From positions 1 to 30,699 of the forward strand of contig JAIPMN010019535.1 of NCBI GenBank assembly GCA_020650975.1: a stretch of DNA of 30,699 nucleotides, written 5' to 3'. Shown in pieces: positions 1 through 12,100 of this stretch; the first letter of the stretch is position 1, and each line of letters opens with the position of its first letter. The DNA comes from Apostichopus californicus. Lineage: Eukaryota; Echinodermata; Holothuroidea; Aspidochirotida; Stichopodidae. Both the position numbers and the translations under genes were made by a program. The notes below the pieces were generated by a model. The model was not told the origin of the DNA. It ran no database searches and saw nothing but the letters and a program-made list of their open reading frames with translations.

Positions 1-5
1 AACAC

Positions 6-117
6 CTAGCATACCTCTTCTGGTTGTTCTTGGTGTTCTGTTTCTGCATTCCCAGTCTCGAGTTCCTTTTCTTTCCCAAGTTTATTGAATGCTTCGATGG
101 CAATGGCGACAAATAGA
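6..117 (-). CDS. TPC exon 20: end of repeat II S6 and cytosolic C-terminal start
   Basis: LFVAIAIEAFNKLGKEKELE is the S6 end and the basic/acidic helix after it, then a Glu/Gln-rich tail ends in QPEE. The acceptor is CAATTTTCAG. Two endings are possible. A donor GTATGC at 9-14 would splice to exons outside the window. Otherwise the frame reads through V-C to TAG at 6-8, giving about 899 residues. Known TPCs carry a longer C-terminal tail, which favours splicing and a gene that continues to the left. Confidence 0.85.
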
Positions 118-3100
118 CTGAAAATTGATATAGAGATCAGTTTAGAATTTTTATGTTCTGATTTCATAATCTTTGCAAACTGTATAATTGACTTACAAGT
201 TAGGGAATTATCTAAAAAATAACAATATTCCTTTGATCTATCTGTTTCACATGTAATATTTATGAACTTCAGTGCCTGGCAATTCTGCACTATGCACAGT
301 TGTACCTGCAGCTTTACAGCCTCTTTCTTGGTACATTATGTATAAAATGTATCATGTTTGACATGTGTGTACCGTCCACAGGAATACGTGGAGAGGTAGG
401 GGTCAATGTGAAAAATCAGATTGTACAAGCTTTGCTTTGTTAAACTGAACATTAGCAAACTGTGCATGCCCCCCATCCCCCCCCCCCCACCAACCTCCCT
501 TAAAGGTTTTTAGCTAAAGTTAAAAATATCAGAAGTTACTTACTTCATAACTACCATGTTGATAACCAGAAAACAAGTCACAAAGTAGATACATGACCAA
601 GAACTGGTTGATAACATAGCCTAACAGAAAGAGAAGAAAACTTAACATCATTTTTAATATTCATTCAAATCCACACTTTAAATCAAATTACTGGAATGTA
701 ATGTAAATTAACATATGCAGTAATATCATGTGTGAGCAATAATTCTCACTTTGCACAAAAATAATACATTAACAACGTGGATGAAACCTTATGAATTAAA
801 ATTCAAAATAGGAATATAGGATTTGTTTATATTTTATTTCAGTTAATTGTGATATAAATGAGACTTTCATGAGAAGTCAGGGTGCTTGGGAATCACTCAC
901 CGAATTCATAATTTCGTGCCAGTTACTGGTCGTAACAATTTGGAATACAATGAGAAGAGAACACCTGAAAGAATAAGGAAAGTACAGTTATTTGGATGAA
1001 CGTCGTAAAAATGAACAAATGGTTAGCATCCTGCACTAATATTTCTTACAGATCATCAATTCATATTTTGAACACTTCCCAATCACCATTAGAAGAGGTA
1101 ACCACAATACCAGGAACAAACCAATTAGATTTGATATGTGTGTTTAGTTTCAAAGCTTTCCCTGAACACTAGATGTAGTAAACTGTACTGATATCGGTTT
1201 ATCAAAATGTTAGAATGTTGCTACGATTTAACAAGATGAATTAAAGCAAAGTATTACCTTAAATTGTGATAGATCCTTTTTCAAGATTTGATATCCCGCA
1301 ATTAAAATCGTTCATTGACATGATTAAGTTTCAATCAAGAAAAAAATGTTAAAATAATACCGAAATACTGCGCTTTGATAAATTAGTGTACTTCTGGGCT
1401 TCAGATAAGAAAGTAATGAGGAATATCTTCTTTATTATTTTAATTGGTAATTATGAATTCATTTCTGAATGAACTATGTAGTTAGTTGTTCATCACTAAT
1501 TTAACATTCCTTGGCAAAAACATGGTTGGTATCTAAAGGTTGGTCATTTTATGATCACAATTTCAACAAACGTTAGAGTAAACTTATTGCCAACTACTGG
1601 CATAACGGCAATACACAGCTAACTGCTGTGAATTTTGAATCTAGTATTGCATTCTGGGTAATTCACAAATCAAATAGAATATCTGTGTATATTCTGAAAG
1701 AACCAACAAATCTGTTTTATTTCAAGCATCAGCCTTGGGGAAAATTTAAAACGCGGGCAACGACCTTGGTTCACACATCTCTACGTTTCAAGCAGAATAC
1801 TTACGCAAATGTGTCAAACCCTAAGCCACACTCATAGTTATAATGGTCAGCCTCATAGCTTAGGTTTGGTTTAATGTGCGAGAATGACTCCCAACCCAAC
1901 ACAGCATAAAAATACCTGATGAAAAAATTAAAAATATCAAAGGTGAGGAGAGAATACAACAGTAACAGCAACATTAATTAACACAAGAACAATGGCAAAA
2001 GGTGTTCCTTTGATACTTTGTCATCATATGCATATAGGAGAAGTTTGTTTTTGCCTCCTTTAATTCTCTGATTTGCAACATTTCCGGAAAAATATCAACA
2101 ATAAATGAAAATGCATGTAATGATGATGAGGCTAACTTGTCACTAATTTTATCAGAAGGTTGAAATGTATCAAGAGGTTGTTATAAGTTTATTATACATA
2201 TAGCAGTTCCAAGAGTTTTACTCAACAACGAATAATTTAATGCAACTTTTTATTAGATGTTTTATAAAAGAAAGAACATACACTTTCTCTGTCTCCAAAA
2301 ACAACGCCATGATTCATAATTGCATAACTTGAGAACATGCTAAAAGCAAATGCAATCTGGTCGGACAAAATATCACACCCTTGAGTGTAATAAACAGACT
2401 AAAGTTAGACATACCCGATGATAAGAATAAGAATAATAAGGTCAGACATCACAGGAAATATCTTCGTGAAAAACATGATGACAGTTTTCTTGGTCTGTAG
2501 AGAAGGAAAAAAATAACAGCTTGTAACTTACTAAACATCATGCAATTAATGGTTACATTGTCTCCTTGCAATATGAAAGCAAATACAACATGAAAAGAGA
2601 TGAAAAAGTACAGTGAGTCACTTGACTTTGAGATTAAAAAGCTTTTAAGCATAGCCTACTACTTTGACACTTTAACCATTGCAACTGCAAATATATTATA
2701 CATCACACATATATGTTTATATGGTTTCACACACAGATACATATATATTTATATGGTTATATATTGATACAGCTGTCAACACTAACCTAACATTAATTTA
2801 ATTGTTACAGACTTAAATGACAGAAAATAGCTGTTTCCCTAATTATAATATACTTGCTGTAACATAGAAAAAGTTAATTGAGTTTAACTTTTAATCCAAC
2901 CTCCCCTCCACCCCTCCCCCCCCCCCCCACAGGCCAAAAAATTGTTGCAGATTAAATGAGATCCTTATATTTTGTCCAATCAACAGAATGGCAACGTTGA
3001 AATATTGGTCGAAAGTTCATTGGAAATCTCTGGAAGCAGCAGCATTTTCAATATTTTACCATACTGCATCGCTATGTGTCATTCCAATAGCTAGCAGAGA

Positions 3101-6100
3101 GCACTATGTACCAGAGTTCCCATTGTTACCCTGTTACCTCAGTCTGAATTTGCTACCAAGTGCAAACACTTTATAAATTTTATCAATCACAAAAGATTGC
3201 ATTGACACTTCAAAAGTTCCTGTTATTGGAGGGTTGAATCCATAGAAGTGTTTTATGAGGGAGGTGTCTCTCAATAATATGTGGAAAATACATTAGAAAC
3301 GGAACTTGTTAGCTATCCAGCTATCATTGATCTGTGGTAACAATGCCCATCCCCACCACCCCAACCACTCCCGCACACTCTTTCCTCAAACCAAAATGAA
3401 TAGAGAAAGTTAACTTGAATGAACACTCACCTGCAGGGAATTGAAACCAACTCTGAAAGCTACAGCCAGGCCAGAGATGACATTACATACTCCTCTAAAC
3501 TCATCTGGGCATAAATACCAGGCAATGTTAGCTGCCATGGCAACCAGTATGAGCACAATATCTAGCACCTCAATGATGTGTAACAAGTTTAAGCATTCCC
3601 CAAATACACTCAGGACAATCTCAACCTAAAAACATGAGAAGAGAAGACACAGTTAGGTAATGTTAGTGTAACTGAGTGTTGCTGTCATCAAATGAACTTT
3701 TCTTTTAAGTGTTACTGTCATCAAGTGCTACTGTCATCAAGGGTTACTGTCATCAAGTGATACATTCATGAAGTGCTATCATTCTTTAAAGGGTCTTGTC
3801 TTTCTTACACATCGTAACAGACTTACCATAAATACTACCAGGATTACTGTCTTAGCAATCTGGATACCTAAGCTCACAGCATCTGGAATACCATGCCACA
3901 GCAAACAGAAAAGAGCACTGTCAAAATATAAAAGACAAATTCAAGTGGCAGATGATATGACATTTGTACATGTAAGACAATGTGTGTATGAAGGCACCAT
4001 CTGTATGACTGCCTCCAAACTCAATAAATGGTTGTTTGTAATGTAGGATTTCATCACTGTGTGCTAAGTTAACCATCAAACTGAGATGCTACAAGAATAA
4101 TTGATCCAAAAGAAAATATACTTTGGATGCATAGACTTCAAGCTTATGGAAACAAATTAACAATATATATAGAACTTTACCTGCTTCCTTTGCGTATATA
4201 CTGTTTGAACTTAACAAACAAAAACCACATAAAGGCGATATGCTATAAAAGTGGCTAGGAATGTGTTTTTCACCAAACATATTCCTTAAATACACCAAAT
4301 TTGAAAAAATTTGTAGCATCGCACATCTTCTTAAAACAAGTCATCAAGATGAATATTTTCAACCAGGAAACATACAACTCTTGATTTAAAGAATTCACTT
4401 TTGTCAAATGGCAATCCACCCAGTACCTCTTTAATGTTCAAACACTTGTGTCTAATTAGCTTGTGGTCAGTGGGCCGACTTTATAAAGAGCCACTTGGTG
4501 AAAGGAAGAGTGATGCACAAATGTAAAATGATAGCTAAAGATGCCACTAAAGTTTCACTTTTATTGATAGAGCAAGGACTAAAACATGGGATAAAATTAA
4601 AATTAACTGGAATTTCATTTAGAGAGGTCTTTGCTAATACAATCATCAATACATCTAAACGTTAAATTGTAGGTGAAACTAAAGTATAAAACTTATCGGT
4701 GATAGCACGTGTGGCCACTGTTCCCCCTAAAACCTCATTCCTTCTGTGCAGTCAACAAATTAGTGCCCATCAGTGCATGCACTTCTTATTACTCAGTTAT
4801 GTAAATATATAACAGAGAGCAACTCACCAATGTAAAATAATAAGAATTAAAATGACCTTAGAGAAGACATCTGAACGGACTATTTTCTGAGCAAAACTCC
4901 CGACGGCTTTCATCCACTTTGGACCACATTGCTGAGGAAGAGATATTAAGACATGTCGGGTCAATCTGTGCCATTTGATACACACCTCTTAGTATATATC
5001 CCAACAACTGATAAAACCTCTCAGCTTATTCCACATCTGGTTAATCTCTCTCCATATGTACGGAACTACAGATCTTCACAAATCCCCACATTTGATAGTA
5101 CATATATATATATCCCACTGCCAACCAGCCTCTTAAAGTTTCCTCCTTCCAAAAATGTTAGTTCCATACTTACATCAGTTCTAAAGTCTTCCACCTCGAA
5201 TTCAAAGCTGAGAGTCTCGTTGAGCCTGATGGTCCATTCCAGAGAATCAATCTGGCCGTCGTTGTTGCTGTCTAAGTAGTTTATCAGCTGCATATTCATT
5301 TCTTCAGTGTTCTGTTCCAATGAAATTACAATAAAGGAAGGTCATGAATATTTATATGGCTTCATTAAGAAGGTACAAAGGACCTCAGTTTTCCAAATGG
5401 GAATGACTCATGCAGGGATGCAAGGGTGGGACCGTGGGAGTGAGATAACAGAGTTGGTAAAGGTGATTACTAAAGACAGTGCATTTGAAAACTGTAAAAA
5501 TTATGACTCGCAATACACAAGTAGAAAGTGTAAAATAAACATAATCAAAGCACTGTATGATATGGTCAATACTCAAGAATCTGTTCATAAGATCATTTAG
5601 AAATGGAAGCTTCATATAAAGGCACTGCTTCTCACAGGTGTCTGGCAGGTTTTTCTTCAGTGGTGGAGCCCTATGTGCGATGCCACTAATGTGGAAAACC
5701 TTCCTCAACTCAAAATTATTGAAAAACTACCGTACTTAGTGAATTCTATCAACATGGTTACAAACATAACACAGAACGGAATTGTTTACCGATGGCTTGA
5801 GAATTTTGAAGAGTTTCAGAAATCTTTCGTCTGTGATTGGAAGGCTCCCTTTGCCAAGTGGATCTAAAAGGTTCCATGCTTTGGCTAGCTCTGCCCTCTC
5901 TCTTGATCTTTCCTCTTTGACATGTTTCTTGGCAAACTCCCTGCAAAAATTAAAAGAGGATCATTATGGTGGAAAAGAAATGACAGAAAATAAGATGAGC
6001 TTGATACAAAATTTTAGGAAGGGTGTGGTGGTAGGAGCAGGGGGATCCTTAAGTCTATAATACTATTAAAGTTTTGAACAAAAACATTTTTTCTAAGTAA

Positions 6101-9100
6101 TTCATAACACTACCTGTGTCTTCATTAGCGTTCTATACTATGTGAAACATTCAGGGTAATAACATGATGCTTGTGTTCCTATGGGGCCACTCTCTTCAAG
6201 AATTGCAGGGATGAGCCTAGGGTAAAAAAAAAATCACGGAACTTTGCAAAAATTGCGGTATAGGCTCCAGTTTGCGTATGCTACAGTGTGTTAGGATAAT
6301 AGTTTTTGTCCCCTAGGTAGAAAAGAAATCACGGATATTCCGCGAATTCTCGGAAAAAGCTCATGGCTGGAACTGTGACTACACCGCTGCTATCTGACCA
6401 TCCACTTATTGACCCTGCCATGAGAGTTGCCAGTGCGGGAGTACTCACCAGTAACTGTCCACAACGATAGCCAGGAGAATGGCTGTCAAGAAAAACACCC
6501 CCACGAAGAGAAAGATTCCAAAGTAGATGAAGGTCACTTTACTCTGAGAATATGCCGGAATCATGACCTCCTGAAGAAATGAAAGGAGAAGAAATTTATC
6601 ATAGGTTAGGCACATTGGGGGTTATAGACAAATTAATCAATAAAAATAATTTAATAATGATTGGGAAAAGATTGGGAAAAGAGTAGATTTGAAGAGAGGG
6701 TCCATGTAAAACTTTGGGTCAGCAGAAAGCTGAAGTAGTCTGTTAACATTTATCTCTGCCTATAGAAGCTGTCAAGACAGACAGACCAAGTCTGAAAATG
6801 TCATCTCTGGCAAAGACAATCAATATTTTCTTGATTTCAGCCCCAAGTATGATAGGACTGAGGATATTAGTGATAATACTCCCTTTGTGTGGTGGGGGTT
6901 AGTGAGCATTGCTTGATTGTCCCTAGGCTTCCGTGGATGGACCAAAGGTCGAAAACATGTTTGCTAATAGTAGTTGTACCAGAGGTCATTGTCTTAAACT
7001 CCAAAAGTCACAAAGTAGGATTAATATTTGGCATAACTTTTTTTCTAATAGGGTTGTGAATGAGTGGAACGATTTGCCTGAGAAAGTTGTACTTGCAAGT
7101 AGTGTCAATGGGTTTAAGAATGCTTTGGACAAGCACTTTAAGCATTGTAATCAGGTCTGAGTGTTTGTGTCTTCAGTATTTTTTCTCTCCTATAGGGTCC
7201 TTGATGGGGAGTGTCCCTCCTGATCCCTTTTTTCTACTAAACTAAACTAAAACCTGAAAGAGAGAGACTCGTCTCTGAAAAACTCTTTCAAAACCAACAT
7301 TTTTCTCTAAGACAGCAAACCTCATCAAACTCACCGGGTAATTTTCTGTAGACAACAGGACAAACAGACGCAGGAAGGTAATGGCAACATTATCAAAGGA
7401 CCTACGGAGAGAAAACAAACAAGACAAAGTGAAGCGCTCGTGAAGTATCCAAGGAACTTGGGAGATGAGTTTTGTAATCTCTTTGATAGGATTATCTCAA
7501 TTACTGCTCTGTAAGTTAACACCTAACTGCAGTTACCTTTGTAGATACCATTACATAGACAACAGAGAAAGCAAACACAGGGTATAGGATTTGCAACAGG
7601 ATTTGCAACCAAATTTGCAAAAATGCCAAGTTAAAAAATTTATAAAATGTTGAGAGAAAAAAAAAGAAGTTCCATCATCAAGTTAATACTAATGAGCAAC
7701 TGTCCTTTAAAAGTTTCCTCATATTTAATACTAGAATTTTCCAACTCACACTTTACAAGGCAATATTAAAAATATATGAAAGGTTTGGAATACAATCCCC
7801 AAATCCTGAATACAATTTGATAGAATCTAAAGTATAATTTGACAATTAATAACTCTTCTCATAAAAGATGACATTTGATTTAATATCACCAGTGGCTGAT
7901 AAAATCCTCTGTAAATACAACAAATGACCACTAATGTGTAGGATAGATTTTGGGCTTCTCCGATGCAAGCGCTGAGTAGGAAACTGCTTAAAAAGACCTT
8001 TAAAACAAGTAATAAAAGTCACGCTAAAGGTAAGTTTGCACAGGTGTAATGGCCTTCCATAGATTACATCTTCAAAATTGCCTGTGTCAGGTTCCTTCGG
8101 CTAATTTATGATGTTGTCTCACAGGAAAGAATGCAATTGGTGTGTTTGCTGTGGTGACTTAGAAATATATAACCTGTTTACGACATCTTGAACCAGAATT
8201 ACTGTTAACACAAGCTGCCCTAATATCTAAGAAAAGGAGGTCAAAATTGACCAAACTTTTTGTAAATTGTAAGGGTACCACTGACACAATAACAGAAATA
8301 TCTGTTTTTAACCTTTTAAAATGAGCTCAGACTATTTGGAAGAGAAAACAGCCAGCGTACAACAAAACACCCGATACTCCAATACTAAAGGAAGCTTATA
8401 TGTATATTTCAGGGTTGAAGGAGTTTATCAGTAGTTTTATCTCATGATGAGAAGAGTGTTTGTTTGAAATTAAGATAAGGGTTCACTAAAAATAGATTCA
8501 AAAGCCATTTATATATCACAATAAAATAATTTGAGTGGTGATTAAGTAATCATCAAAGTATTAATATGTCTGCACATCTTTTATGCCTGGGAAGGAACAC
8601 AAATGCTTGGTCTGAAAACTTCTACCTACGTATGGCAGTAATTCCTACCAGCAGCCCACCTATCCTCTCTACATTCCCCTCCCCCACCCTTAAAAGTTTC
8701 TTGAAATACTGCTCAAACATATTTTATCATGACTATGAAAGCCTGGTTGGTAAAGTAAACACTGCTGCTAGAAATGACTTCATAAGACTAGCTAAAAATA
8801 TACATAGTTCTAAAGATCACCCACTTCACTCCGAGTTGATCTCTCTGTGCAATAGAACAAACAAGTACAATCTACGATATCCTACCATCTTGCCAACTAT
8901 TAGAATTATGCTTTCTAAGAACTAATTTATCTACAGAGCAGCCATTTATATTCAAAATGGGTTCTTAGAATCTCTGTTATACTATTAATCTTTCAACCTT
9001 CTAATCCTCCATCTTATTTCTTATTTGTTCATGCTTTCATGATTGTACATTTTACGTCTTTTATGTATCATTATTATGTGCCCTATTTATAAATTTTGTA

Positions 9101-12100
9101 ATTTATACTGGAATAAAGAAATTGAAAAATTGAAATTGAAATTAGCAGGATGAAAACTCTTTAAAGTGGAGGCTAACGTACCCTGTGTAGATTTCATTCG
9201 GACTCTCCGTACAGTTGGTTTGAGTTGTATTCTGGCCGATGCAGTGATAAAAGCTCATAAAGATGTTGACACCCACAGCCGAGAACATCAAAATAAATAC
9301 AATAATAATGAGAAATACCTGGAGGATTCAGAAAGGAAAATGACTTGTAAAAGGAGAACTTGAAGAGAAGTGACATTCTGAAAGTACATCAGAAACATGA
9401 AAGATGAAACTCTGAAACCTGGTAGACGGCAATGAAAATGTAAATCAGCTAGAAAGCAATGGAAACTGTACTTCTTGTAGAGATCAATAAAGGTTTCTTG
9501 GAATGGACAACAATGGAAATAAAAATTGCCAGTCTGGTAGAGAACAATAGAGGTCTGTCTGCATTGAATGAATAACAATGAAAGTTTTACATCTGGTAGA
9601 CCAACTTAACCCTTTTCATTGGTGCACAACACAATGAAAAATGTGCAACTGGTATGCAACAAGAAAGGTCTAAGAGGAATGGACAACAATGAAAATTTTA
9701 CATTTGGTAGACAACAATGGATATGAAATATACATATGGTAGACAACAATAGAGTCTGCACTGGATGAACAACAATGAAAATTTTACATTTGGCAGATAA
9801 CAATAGAGGTCTGCATTGGATGAACAACAATGAAAATGTTACATTTGAGAGATAACAATAGAGGTCTGCATTGGATGAACAACAATGAAAATGTTACATT
9901 TGACAGATAACAATAGAGGTCTGCATTGGATGAACAACAATGAAAATGTTACATTTGGCAGATAACAATAGAGGTCTGCATTGGATGAACAACAATGAAA
10001 ATGTTACATTTGAGAGATAACAATAGAGGTCTGCATTGGATGAACAACAATGAAAATTTTACATTTGGCAGATAACATCAGAGGTCTGCATTGGATGAAC
10101 AACAATGAAAATGTTACATTTGGCAGATAAAAATAGAGGTCTGCATTGGATGAACAACAATGAAAATGTTACATTTGAGAGATAACAATAGAGGTCTGCA
10201 TTGGATGAACAACAATGAAAATGTTACATTTGAGAGATAACAATAGAGGTCTGCATTGGATGAACAACAATGAAAATTTTACATTTCACAGATAACAATA
10301 GAGGTCTGCATTGGATGAACAAAAGAAAAACACCACATATTTTTTGATAACTACTGTTAACTTTTTGTCAACAACAATTGACAAATTCAAACTTACTTTT
10401 CCAAGTTTGATGACAATGGACATCACAACCCCATAGACATGCTGTACATTCTTTAATTTAACTAGAATAATGGCTGCCCGCAGACATCGAAAAGGTTGAA
10501 GTAACCGCTGAGAAGGGAAACAGAATACATTAGTAACGTTAAACGAACTAGTTATGAAATTTAATTCTCAAATTGAAATTGAATTATTACATACTTAAAC
10601 TATTTCTTCCTCCTTTGTAATAAAAAGAAAAAATACTTCACAGGGAAATGTATCATTGCAAATTGGAGTAAGCTAACAGAATAAAATTGTCAATAAGCTC
10701 AGACAAGTCTGCTTTTGCAAGTGGGCCATCTCATACATGATATAGCTTTTTGAAGTCATAAATTTAGTTGATTTAAGCATTCATTCTCTGTATATATATA
10801 TAACTTGTGTGCTTTGGAAAATTTCAAAATACTTTTTCCTTCATATGGACTCTGATAGGTTTGAAAAATCAGAGCCATGAAGCTTGGTAACAATTTTTAT
10901 GGCTTTTTCCTATAACTTTCACCATTCTATTTCATTGGGAGGGGGTGGAGTGGGTGGGGTGGGGGACAGGAGGGTAGGGTCGGCTTTACCCTTATCTCTT
11001 GCTCTTTCTTCAATACTGCATTCGTTAAACCATTGCACCTAACTGCTAATCACTTTAAATGGCAACATAGAAAGATGGAATTCAAGATCCGACCCTCAAA
11101 TTTGTAAAGAAAGAAATGGTGTCATGCAATCACAAGAGTTTTTGAGTGACTGATTCAAGATTAAACCAAAATACTTACCATTCCTAAGATCCATTGTATG
11201 ACCAGCATAATATAATCTAATGTGAAAACGATCACAAACACAAATTCCACTCTGTAAATAAAGCAGACACAAAGAAGGAAAAACTGTCAAAATATGTTTG
11301 CATCAAATAAACAAGGATACCGTCTATTAAAGGAAATACTTGAAACAGTCATCAATCAATCCATCAAGATGGATACAGTGAGATGGGAACCATATTATCA
11401 TACTATAGACTCATCAGCTAAATCCCTTAACAGCATGCAAAATAGGGAACTAAAACCCTGTACGAAAAACGTCCCAAAACAAAAACGATATTAATTGGCC
11501 TGAGATTACACATACATATTTTGCCTTTGAAGAAGATCCTGCTAGGATCAAAACATTAGACCAACTTACTGTTACACATTCTCCTACACAGGCTCTCTAG
11601 TGGATAAGCATTTTGCTAACAGTTTTATTTTGGATACATATTTTGAGACAGAAAACTAAGAGGGGATGACACCAAAAGTAGTCCAGATCTATAGTGAAAG
11701 AAGTTTCATTGGGTGACAAAGTCCATCTTTATCAAATAATTCTTGACACTTTATGGAAATGACCAAGGTTGTACTGTTATGATAAAGTTACCAGTTTTAC
11801 TCAGATAGACATTTCTAGAGGTAGAGTGCGATGATTGTGAGGTGACAGGTATGCAAGGGAAAAATAGTAAAGACATTTCTGTTACCAAAGGACTAAATAA
11901 AAGTTGCAAGATCTGGATGAATAAAGGAATACAGAGACACATACCTCTGCCATTTATTTTCATTCCACTGCCAGAATACTTTCCACGAGAGGAAACCTAC
12001 ATGTACTGCTATATCAGCAATGTAGACCAAAAGGCACAGTGGGGTGACGATGATAGGAACCAAAGACGTGGACCTGAATAACAAGCGAATATGATAACTC

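Noticed and set aside
1908..1975. Alternative pore-loop exon on the minus strand (open frame with a Leu run, GTATTT donor)
   Set aside because: It fits the phase at the 3' side but has no good acceptor, and its residues fit the pore-helix register less well than 1361-1398.
4953..6060. Plus-strand open frames of 60-110 codons
   Set aside because: They overlap real minus-strand exons 10 and 11 or intron sequence, and show no protein features.
9418..10320. Regular repeats that look superficially like a CRISPR array
   Set aside because: Units are contiguous with no unique spacers, and the surrounding DNA is eukaryotic with spliced exons. It is a minisatellite.
11294..11494. Plus-strand open frame of 66 codons next to the hairpin module
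   Set aside because: It might belong to a dispersed element, but no RT or endonuclease motif is visible, so it is not called as a gene.
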